Positions 1-5,118 of a DNA stretch of 5,118 bases are shown piece after piece; position 1 is the stretch's first letter; each line of letters begins with the position of its first letter. The stretch is from positions 1 through 5,118 of the forward strand of contig DDCS01000037.1 in NCBI GenBank assembly GCA_002335345.1, read 5' to 3'. The notes beneath the pieces are model-generated. The model was not told the origin of the DNA. It made no database searches and saw nothing but the letters and a program-made list of their open reading frames with translations. The translations under genes and the position numbers were made by a program. This DNA comes from Flavobacteriaceae bacterium UBA2000. GTDB taxonomy: Bacteria > Bacteroidota > Bacteroidia > Flavobacteriales > Flavobacteriaceae.

Positions 1-33
1 GGCGTGTACGCTACCAGACTGCGCCACATCCCG
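1..33 (-). tRNA. Partial tRNA gene, probably tRNA-Pro (5' part only)
   Basis: Read on the minus strand from position 33 down to 1, the sequence fits a tRNA from nucleotide 1 to 32. It has a seven-base acceptor strand CGGGATG, then TG at positions 8-9, a D arm in which GCGC pairs with GCGT (one G-U pair) around a loop containing the invariant A14 and GG at 18-19, then A26, the 5' anticodon strand CACGC and C32. The window ends before U33 and the anticodon, so identity cannot be read directly. A first base of C in a regular acceptor stem is typical of bacterial tRNA-Pro, and this 5' half resembles flavobacterial tRNA-Pro genes as I remember them. Initiator tRNA also begins with C but has a different acceptor sequence. 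The tRNA call is firm; the proline assignment is an inference. Confidence 0.75.
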
Positions 34-45
34 ATTTTAAGAGGG

Positions 46-75
46 CAAAGATATTTCTTTTATTCTTTATTCAAA
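46..75 (-). promoter_or_regulatory. Bacteroidetes-type promoter for the tRNA gene
   Basis: On the minus strand the sequence reads TTTG (75-72), an 18-base spacer, then TATCTTTG (53-46). This matches the Bacteroidetes sigma factor consensus, roughly TTTG at -33 and TAnnTTTG at -7 with about 19 bases between. The predicted transcription start lies near position 40, giving a leader of only a few bases before the tRNA 5' end at 33, as expected for a tRNA gene. The match is seen in the sequence; activity is inferred. Confidence 0.65.
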
Positions 76-115
76 CAATTTTACTACCTTTTACCGTATC
101 GATAAAACGTCCAAA

Positions 116-1231
116 ATGAAATGGTTTATAGCTCTGCTTGGCCTCATGACGCTGGCCTGCCAGCATCCAAACGCTCAAAATGATTTAACATTAACCGTGC
201 CTAATGATCGGCCCTACACCATAGAAATGGTTTTTGATGGGGTACAGAATCCTTGGGGCATGGATTGGCTGCCTGACGGCAGTATGCTGATTACCGAAAA
301 AAGTGGGGTATTGTTTCATGTAAAGCAGGGCAATGCAACAGAGATAACAGGACTCCCCGAGATTTTTAATTGGGGACAAGGGGGGCTTTTAGATGTGGCC
401 GTTCCTCCTGATTTCGCTCAAAACAAATGGGTCTATTTTACGATGGCCACCACGATCGGTGGTGGTGAAGGCGGTAACACAACCTTGGTGCGTGGGCAAC
501 TTATTGAGAATCGCCTGGATTCAGTAGAGGTCCTATACAAAGCCACGCCCAATGTACCCGAAGGGCAACATTTTGGCTCGAGGATTGCCTTTGACCAAAA
601 AGGCCATGTATTTTTTAGTGTGGGCGATCGATTTCATCGCGATCAATACCCTCAGGACATCACTGTAGATGGGGGTAAAATCTACCGCCTAAACTTAGAT
701 GGCAGCATTCCCCAGGACAATCCTTTTTTTAATACCCCAGAGGCTAATAAAGCCATCTACTCCTACGGGCATCGCAATCCTCAAGGCCTGGCCATGCATC
801 CAGAAACAGGTGTGCTATGGGAACACGAGCACGGTCCTCGAGGGGGTGATGAGCTGAATATTATTGACCCGGGACTCAATTATGGTTGGCCAGTAATTAC
901 TTACGGAATCAACTATAACGGCACGACAATCACAGAGCAAACTGAGGATCCAGCAATGCAACAGCCCCAGTATTACTGGGTGCCCTCGATTGCCCCTTGC
1001 GGTATGGCTTTTGTCACCGGTGACCGCTACCCGAATTGGAAGAATCAACTCCTGGTGGGCTCTTTAAAATTTGCCTACATCGAGATGCTTCAACTCGAAG
1101 GCACTAAGGTGATCGGTCGTCAAAAAATAGCCGAAAACATTGGGCGCGTGCGCAATGTTAAAATGGGGCCAGACGATATGGTCTATGTGGGCGTTGAGGG
1201 AGAAGGTGTGGTGCGCCTTAAACCACTATAA
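116..1231 (+). CDS. Exported PQQ-dependent aldose sugar dehydrogenase (YliI / soluble GDH family)
   Basis: This 371-residue protein belongs to the six-bladed beta-propeller glucose/sorbosone dehydrogenase family, which oxidises aldose sugars to lactones in the periplasm using pyrroloquinoline quinone and calcium. The strongest family signatures are SYGHRNPQG at 216-224, EHGPRGGDELN at 238-248 and NYGWP at 255-259, all very close to E. coli YliI. Aligned from memory to Acinetobacter soluble glucose dehydrogenase, Gln88, His152 (in HFGSR), Arg220 and Asn221 correspond to its Gln76, catalytic His144, Arg228 and Asn229, so the cofactor site looks intact. The N-terminus is a signal peptide with a Cys at 15 (TLAC), a weak lipobox because -3 is Thr; cleavage by signal peptidase I after Ala20-Gln21 is the alternative. 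The ATG at 116 begins the signal peptide directly. The gene stands alone, divergent from the tRNA, and no PQQ synthesis gene is visible. The true sugar substrate cannot be told from sequence. Confidence 0.92.
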   Translation: MKWFIALLGLMTLACQHPNAQNDLTLTVPNDRPYTIEMVFDGVQNPWGMDWLPDGSMLITEKSGVLFHVKQGNATEITGLPEIFNWGQGGLLDVAVPPDFAQNKWVYFTMATTIGGGEGGNTTLVRGQLIENRLDSVEVLYKATPNVPEGQHFGSRIAFDQKGHVFFSVGDRFHRDQYPQDITVDGGKIYRLNLDGSIPQDNPFFNTPEANKAIYSYGHRNPQGLAMHPETGVLWEHEHGPRGGDELNIIDPGLNYGWPVITYGINYNGTTITEQTEDPAMQQPQYYWVPSIAPCGMAFVTGDRYPNWKNQLLVGSLKFAYIEMLQLEGTKVIGRQKIAENIGRVRNVKMGPDDMVYVGVEGEGVVRLKPL

Positions 1232-1278
1232 AGTGATTTTGCCCCCCATTATGGATGAATTCGCGGGGTATAAATTAC

Positions 1279-1286
1279 TATCTTTG
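1279..1286 (+). promoter_or_regulatory. Putative -7 promoter element of the udk-mutB operon
   Basis: TATCTTTG is an exact match to the Bacteroidetes -7 consensus TAnnTTTG and is the same octamer found before the tRNA gene. It lies 15 bases before the udk start codon, in the only sizeable gap ahead of the five-gene cluster. The predicted transcription start near 1293 would give an A-rich leader of about ten bases. I see no convincing -33 TTG at the usual distance (TTC at 1260-1262 is the nearest candidate; the TTTTG at 1237-1241 is too far), which lowers confidence. Confidence 0.55.
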
Positions 1287-1301
1287 TAAAAACGCAAAAA
1301 C

Positions 1302-1919
1302 ATGACGATCATCGGGGTTGCTGGCGGTACAGCGAGTGGAAAGACCACCTTTGTCAATGAGGTTATAAACGGGCTGAGCGCCGATGGTTTGGGGCTCATT
1401 GCTCAAGATGCGTATTATAAAGACAACAGCCACATGACCTTTGACGAGCGCTGTCTGCTTAACTACGATCACCCCGAGGCGATTGACTTTGACCTAATGG
1501 TCGAGCAAATAAAAGCCTTAAAAGCGGGCGCCTCCATTGATCAACCGGTATATGATTATAAAATTCACAATCGTACTGCGGAAACGTTACCCATCACCCC
1601 CAAAGCAGTTTTTATTATCGAAGGTATTTTGGTGTTACACCATAAAGCCCTGAGGGATTTGATGGATCTGAAAATTTTTGTCGATGCCCCGGGGGACCAA
1701 AGACTCATGCGCCGAATGAAGAGAGATCTGGCCGAGAGAGGCAGAGACCTGAACGAGGTCATGCAGCGCTATTCAGAGACGTTAAAACCCATGCATGACG
1801 CCTACATAGAGCCCTCAAAAGCCCATGCTGATATCGTAGTTTTGTCTCATCAAAACAATCCACAGGCCGTTTCTCTGTTACAAACCTACATTGAATCCAA
1901 AATATCCCACCACCAATAA
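1302..1919 (+). CDS. udk: Uridine kinase (uridine/cytidine kinase)
   Basis: The enzyme phosphorylates uridine and cytidine to UMP and CMP with ATP or GTP in cytoplasmic pyrimidine salvage. Its 205 residues are close to the usual bacterial length of about 205-215. A Walker A P-loop GGTASGKT sits at 8-15, followed by the family motifs QDAYYKD (35-41), NYDHPEAIDF (54-63), PVYDYKIHNR (82-91), IEGIL (106-110), the lid-like basic segment around RLMRRMKRDLAERGR (134-148) and a C-terminal EPSKAHAD (170-177). All expected nucleoside and phosphate binding motifs are present. ATG 1302 puts the P-loop directly after the first beta strand, as in homologues. It is the first gene of the cluster, has a promoter-like element just upstream, and ends 9 bases before the division protein gene. 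Family assignment is strong; preference among nucleosides is inferred. Confidence 0.95.
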   Translation: MTIIGVAGGTASGKTTFVNEVINGLSADGLGLIAQDAYYKDNSHMTFDERCLLNYDHPEAIDFDLMVEQIKALKAGASIDQPVYDYKIHNRTAETLPITPKAVFIIEGILVLHHKALRDLMDLKIFVDAPGDQRLMRRMKRDLAERGRDLNEVMQRYSETLKPMHDAYIEPSKAHADIVVLSHQNNPQAVSLLQTYIESKISHHQ

Positions 1920-1928
1920 ATAAAACCC

Positions 1929-2255
1929 ATGAATAAAATTAAATCCAAAACCTGGTTTACAGTTCTGAGCAACCGTTATGTTTTGTTGAGTGTTGCCTTT
2001 GTGGTTTGGATGATTTTTTTCGATACCAATTCTTGGCTTATCCATAGAGAATTGGACGAGGAAATTGAGGTTTTGGAGCAGCGTAAAAACCAATTTGAAC
2101 AGGACATAAAAAAAGATAATGATTTTGTAACCCAAATGCAGGATACGTTTGAAATGGAGCGCTATGCCCGAAGTGAGTATTATCTGAAAAAGGAAAACGA
2201 AACCATTTTTTTAATCGAAGAGGCGGACAGCACACAAAATAATTCTGCCCAATGA
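1929..2255 (+). CDS. Septum formation initiator family protein (FtsB/DivIC-like)
   Basis: This 108-residue protein has the architecture of FtsB/DivIC: a short basic cytoplasmic N-terminus (1-16), one transmembrane segment (about 17-31), a periplasmic coiled coil (about 36-70, with hydrophobic heptad positions such as Leu42, Leu49 and Ile60), and the family's conserved ending ERYARSEYYLKKENE at 77-91. In the known family, such proteins pair with FtsL and bind FtsQ/DivIB to help assemble and activate the divisome at mid-cell. The length matches Bacteroidetes homologues. Sequence alone does not separate FtsB from DivIC naming. The gene follows udk by 9 bases, and its stop codon overlaps the mutA start as ATGA (2252-2255), implying co-transcription and probable translational coupling with a metabolic gene that has no evident functional link to it. 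Confidence 0.87.
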   Translation: MNKIKSKTWFTVLSNRYVLLSVAFVVWMIFFDTNSWLIHRELDEEIEVLEQRKNQFEQDIKKDNDFVTQMQDTFEMERYARSEYYLKKENETIFLIEEADSTQNNSAQ

Positions 2256-3634
2256 GTGCTTTAGATTTTTCTGAATTTAACCGCTTTGACGATAAACTTT
2301 GGAAGCAGCAAATCCAAATGGACCTCAAAGGAAAGGACTACAATCAAGAGCTGATCTGGGAGAGTCCAGAGGGTATCGCGGTACAACCTTTTTACACAAA
2401 AAATAAGACCAAAGTTTCCTCAATTCCCGATTTGCCAGACACTTGGGCCCACACCACTCAAATCTACATGGGAGACAAAAATGTGGTCCATCAACTTATT
2501 CAGCAAAAACAAGAGCAAGGCATTCGGAGTTTTCACCTGGTCTGCGACGAACCCTTTGAGCCTGCTGAGGTTTTAAATTACTTTAACGCCAGCGGTGTTC
2601 AGCTGATTTTGAACTGTAATTTTTTAAACAAAACCTGGTTAATGGAGCTCATTGAGAAGGCTAGAGTTGCGAAAGTCGCTCTTTATTTAAATCAAGACCC
2701 GCTCCACCATTTAGCAAAAACAGGAAATTGGCCCGCCCATCCCGACAATGTTTTTAAACCATTATACGAGATTTTAACTCAAAACAGCGATGAGGGGTCC
2801 TATCTGGGTGTTCACGCGATCCTTTATGCTGAATCAGGGGCCAGTAACGTCCAGCAATTGGCCTACAGTATGGCTCAAGCCAATGAAACCTTAGAACAAT
2901 TAAGTGGATATGGCTCTTTACCCAAAAGTCTTTTATTGAACTTCAGTTTTGGTATTGGTCCGAATTACTTTTTCGAGATTGCTAAACTTCGTGCCATGCG
3001 CCGCTTGTGTAATCTGCTCGGACGAATTCACGATAGAGAAATTAAGTGTCATATCACGGCATTGCCTGCACAGCGATTCATGACCGTTTACGATTTTAAC
3101 AACAATCTATTGCGGCACAGTTCAGCAATGATGGCAGGAATCCTCGGTGGGGCAAACGCCTTATGCAATCTGCCCTACGACCATCACTACAAAAAAAGTC
3201 ATGAATTCTCACAAAGTTTGGCCGAAAACCAACTCTTTATTCTAGAGTCCGAAGTATTTCAAGACATCGATGCCCGGGTGACCAATGGCGCCTATTACAT
3301 TGAACAACTCACTGAAAAATTAGCGGAACAGGCCCTGGCTTTATTTAAATCCATCGAGGCTTCAGGGGGTTGGCTTAAAGCCATAAAACAAGGAACGCTA
3401 CAACGAAAAATTAAAGAACAACACGAGAAATCTGTGCATGCACTAGATTCCTTTGATGCGGTGGTTGTTGGTATAAATAAATACGCAGATTCCACTCAAA
3501 AAATGAAGGATCAATTAGAATTGTATCCATTTCAAAAAATGAACCCTCAAAAGACTTTGGTTGCGCCGATTGTTGCGCGCCGATTGACGCAAAAGTTTGA
3601 ATTACAAAGATTAAATGATGAAAAAAAAGCGTAA
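2252..3634 (+). CDS. mutA: Methylmalonyl-CoA mutase small (beta) subunit, short form
   Basis: This is the non-catalytic partner of the large subunit in the heterodimeric mutase that interconverts succinyl-CoA and (R)-methylmalonyl-CoA in the cytoplasm. Family features are the N-terminal WESPEGIAVQPFYTK (36-50), and a region from about 228 (NFSFGIGPNYFFEIAKLRAMR) that parallels the large subunit's [23 protein letters not shown], followed by conserved segments such as GGANALCNLPYD (299-310) and GGWLKAI (372-378). The middle of the barrel (about 60-200) is divergent, and the catalytic YAGFST and SGYHMQEAG motifs of MutB are absent, as expected for this subunit. At 460 residues it ends after the TIM-barrel part and lacks the C-terminal B12-like domain present in the roughly 640-residue Propionibacterium MutA. 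It starts inside the stop codon of the preceding gene (ATGA). Its last codons include a run of eight A bases, and an alternative start of the next gene (3615) would overlap its end. Confidence 0.92.
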   Translation: MSALDFSEFNRFDDKLWKQQIQMDLKGKDYNQELIWESPEGIAVQPFYTKNKTKVSSIPDLPDTWAHTTQIYMGDKNVVHQLIQQKQEQGIRSFHLVCDEPFEPAEVLNYFNASGVQLILNCNFLNKTWLMELIEKARVAKVALYLNQDPLHHLAKTGNWPAHPDNVFKPLYEILTQNSDEGSYLGVHAILYAESGASNVQQLAYSMAQANETLEQLSGYGSLPKSLLLNFSFGIGPNYFFEIAKLRAMRRLCNLLGRIHDREIKCHITALPAQRFMTVYDFNNNLLRHSSAMMAGILGGANALCNLPYDHHYKKSHEFSQSLAENQLFILESEVFQDIDARVTNGAYYIEQLTEKLAEQALALFKSIEASGGWLKAIKQGTLQRKIKEQHEKSVHALDSFDAVVVGINKYADSTQKMKDQLELYPFQKMNPQKTLVAPIVARRLTQKFELQRLNDEKKA

Positions 3635-3656
3635 TATTTTTAATGATTATCCCTCA

Positions 3657-4247
3657 ATGAATAAAGCATTCTTTGGGGTTTTATTGAGTTTAATTTTGTC
3701 CCTCAATGCATGTCAGCAAGGACCAGAGTATCGCTTTCAAGATGAGCCTAAGGTCGTGGCATGTTCCGAGATGCCCGAGGACTTTATGCATGAGTTACTC
3801 TACAGCTTTAGAGAAGATATAGGCGCTTTTTACAATCAGTATACAGACTACATCAAAGGCAGCCGAAGCTATTATTTTGAGGCTTATGGACAATATGTAT
3901 ACTTTGGTTTTTCGGGAACAGCCCGCTTTGACGATATTGCTTCTGATCACAGTCGTGCCCTACTTCAGGAACTTAGGAAAGAAAAAGATTTTTGGATCAT
4001 TAAAGACAAACAAGAGCGCCTGAACTACAATCATCCTTATCTGCGCTGTCTGTTAGACGGTATTGCCGATGACGACCTGAGGATATCACTACAAAATTTA
4101 CGACAGGCCAAATCGCTTACGCCAGAACTCATTGCGGAAACCATGAGAATCAATGTCCAAAAAGTAATTTCTGACCCTAACTTATCCATGTATCTAGCCC
4201 TTGATGGATTTTATCAGCCCTTGATTAATCGCAGTGCTAAAAAATGA
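3657..4247 (+). CDS. Predicted lipoprotein of unknown function between mutA and mutB
   Basis: I do not recognise this 196-residue protein. From ATG 3657 it opens with a compact signal peptide: Lys3, a hydrophobic stretch at about 4-16, and a lipobox LNAC with the lipidated Cys at 19. It is therefore predicted to be exported and anchored in a membrane. ATG 3615 or 3618 would add 14 or 13 residues, including five basic ones, before the signal and would overlap mutA by up to 20 bases; an in-frame TAA at 3612 forbids anything longer. I prefer 3657 because the resulting signal peptide is typical. The mature part is hydrophilic, rich in Tyr and Phe around 57-84, has predicted helical segments in the second half, and contains two further Cys (36 and 131) that could form a disulfide in the periplasm. 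No catalytic motif is visible. Its stop overlaps the mutB start as ATGA (4244-4247), so it belongs to the mutase operon. The CDS is highly likely real; its role is unknown. Confidence 0.83.
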   Translation: MNKAFFGVLLSLILSLNACQQGPEYRFQDEPKVVACSEMPEDFMHELLYSFREDIGAFYNQYTDYIKGSRSYYFEAYGQYVYFGFSGTARFDDIASDHSRALLQELRKEKDFWIIKDKQERLNYNHPYLRCLLDGIADDDLRISLQNLRQAKSLTPELIAETMRINVQKVISDPNLSMYLALDGFYQPLINRSAKK

Positions 4248-5118
4248 GTCAACGTAAAGCGGTAGTACATATTACTCTAGATGACGGGCCTGAATGGGAC
4301 CAACACACGCAATCCACGGAAGTCGATGAATTGTCTGCCTATGGGGCTGGAGCACCTCCTTTTTTGCGAGGACCCTATGCGACGATGTATGTCCAAAGAC
4401 CCTGGACCGTACGTCAATACGCGGGATTTTCTACCGCGGAAGAGAGCAATGACTTCTATCGCAAAAACTTAGCTGCGGGACAAAAAGGACTTTCTGTAGC
4501 CTTTGATTTACCGACCCACCGAGGCTATGACAGCGATCATCCTCGAGTAACGGGCGATGTGGGTATGGCCGGTGTTGCCATAGACACCGTAGACGACATG
4601 AAGATACTCTTTGACCAAATTCCATTGGACAAGATGAGCGTTTCCATGACCATGAACGGCGCTGTTTTGCCGATTATGGCGTTTTACATTACGGCCGCAC
4701 AAGAGCAAGGCGTCCCACCAGAGCAACTTTCAGGAACCATCCAAAATGATATCCTGAAAGAATTTATGGTGCGCAACACTTACATCTATCCCCCAGCAGC
4801 ATCGATGCGCATTGTTCGCGATATCTTTAAGTATACCAGCCAAAATATGCCCAAATTCAACTCAATTTCAATTTCGGGCTACCACATGCAAGAGGCAGGC
4901 GCCACAGCCGAATTAGAGCTGGCTTATACCTTAGCCAATGGGCTTGAATACGTCAGAGAAGGTTTAGCGGCAGGATTGCACATTGATGATTTTGCCCCGA
5001 GACTTTCTTTTTTCTGGGGCATCGGTATGAATCATTTTGAGGAAATTGCCAAAATGCGCGCCGCCCGCATGCTTTGGGCTAAAATCATAAAGAGTTTTGC
5101 ACCCAAAAACAATAAATC
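4244..5118 (+). CDS. mutB: Methylmalonyl-CoA mutase large (alpha) subunit, 3' truncated by window
   Basis: The first 291 codons of the catalytic subunit (also called scpA) are present; the rest of the barrel and the C-terminal cobalamin-binding domain lie beyond the window. The enzyme uses adenosylcobalamin radical chemistry to interconvert succinyl-CoA and methylmalonyl-CoA. By comparison with my memory of Propionibacterium shermanii MutB, its active-site residues are all kept with a constant offset of 30: Tyr59 (Tyr89), Thr165 (Thr195), Gln167 (Gln197), Arg177 (Arg207), Tyr213 and His214 (Tyr243, His244). Conserved blocks include [13 protein letters not shown] (57-69), [17 protein letters not shown] (164-180) and [11 protein letters not shown] (211-221). 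ATG 4244 is the only possible upstream start, because an in-frame TAA occurs at 4238. The N-terminus before the RGPYATMY block is about 30 residues shorter than in that homologue. The gene overlaps the lipoprotein stop by four bases, suggesting translational coupling. Confidence 0.96.
   Translation, partial: MSQRKAVVHITLDDGPEWDQHTQSTEVDELSAYGAGAPPFLRGPYATMYVQRPWTVRQYAGFSTAEESNDFYRKNLAAGQKGLSVAFDLPTHRGYDSDHPRVTGDVGMAGVAIDTVDDMKILFDQIPLDKMSVSMTMNGAVLPIMAFYITAAQEQGVPPEQLSGTIQNDILKEFMVRNTYIYPPAASMRIVRDIFKYTSQNMPKFNSISISGYHMQEAGATAELELAYTLANGLEYVREGLAAGLHIDDFAPRLSFFWGIGMNHFEEIAKMRAARMLWAKIIKSFAPKNNK

Noticed and set aside
85..92. TACCTTTT as a -7 element for the sugar dehydrogenase gene
   Set aside because: It departs from TAnnTTTG at the last base and has no TTG at a suitable distance upstream. 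A promoter must lie in 34-115, but this match is too weak to call.
625..644. Imperfect inverted repeat built from CGAT/ATCG units
   Set aside because: It is short, has a two-base bulge, and lies inside conserved codons of the sugar dehydrogenase (VGDRFHRDQ), so coding constraint explains it.
1242..1267. A C-run (CCCCCC at 1242-1247) and a G-run (GGGG at 1265-1268) that could form a terminator stem after the sugar dehydrogenase gene
   Set aside because: Only four consecutive pairs can form, the loop is about 17 bases or longer, and no T-run follows. No terminator can be supported in this 70-base gap.
1881..1888. CAAACCTA, a minus-strand match to TAnnTTTG, inside the end of udk
   Set aside because: No minus-strand gene lies downstream of it, and one or more chance matches are expected in a window of this size.
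1878..2135. Minus-strand open frame of 85 codons across the udk/division gene junction
   Set aside because: It is antisense to two well-supported genes and its composition is explained by the reverse of a transmembrane and coiled-coil coding region.
3621..3628. Run of eight A bases near the end of mutA, possibly a slippage site joining mutA to the lipoprotein frame
   Set aside because: A shift here would fuse a cytosolic enzyme to an export signal, no stimulatory structure is apparent, and Lys-rich C-termini in AT-rich genes give such runs by chance.
4281..4472. A 63-codon plus-strand open frame
   Set aside because: It lies in another frame entirely inside the highly conserved start of mutB (frame beginning at 4244) and has no family features, so it is a shadow frame.

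Overview
The window looks like a chromosomal segment from a member of the Bacteroidota, most likely a marine-type Flavobacteriia. The grounds are: promoter-like elements that match the Bacteroidetes -7 consensus TAnnTTTG in front of the tRNA gene and of the udk operon; no clear Shine-Dalgarno sequence before any start codon, but A-rich leaders instead; a short FtsB/DivIC-type division protein beside a compact methylmalonyl-CoA mutase small subunit; and protein sequences that resemble Bacteroidetes homologues as I remember them. This lineage assignment is inference, since no database search was possible.

Layout. Positions 1-33 hold the 5' part of a minus-strand tRNA gene, probably tRNA-Pro, cut by the window edge just before the anticodon. 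It has a good promoter at 46-75. Divergent from it, 116-1231 encodes an exported PQQ-dependent aldose sugar dehydrogenase of the YliI/soluble glucose dehydrogenase family. After a 70-base gap with its own promoter-like element, a tight plus-strand cluster runs to the end of the window: uridine kinase (udk, 1302-1919), an FtsB/DivIC-like division protein (1929-2255), methylmalonyl-CoA mutase small subunit (mutA, 2252-3634), an unrecognised predicted lipoprotein (3657-4247, possibly starting at 3615), and methylmalonyl-CoA mutase large subunit (mutB/scpA, from 4244, truncated by the window end).

The cluster is very compact. The gaps are 9 and 22 bases, and two junctions are 4-base ATGA overlaps (division protein/mutA and lipoprotein/mutB), so the five genes are probably co-transcribed and partly translationally coupled. 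MutA and MutB should form the heterodimeric, adenosylcobalamin-dependent enzyme that interconverts succinyl-CoA and methylmalonyl-CoA. MutB carries the catalytic residues and, beyond the window, presumably the B12 domain; MutA is a shortened, non-catalytic partner. No frameshifts, insertion sequences, CRISPR arrays or long repeats were seen. Most of the window is ordinary core metabolism. The points most worth following are the exported protein placed between the two subunits of a cytosolic enzyme, and the unusually short N-terminus of MutB.
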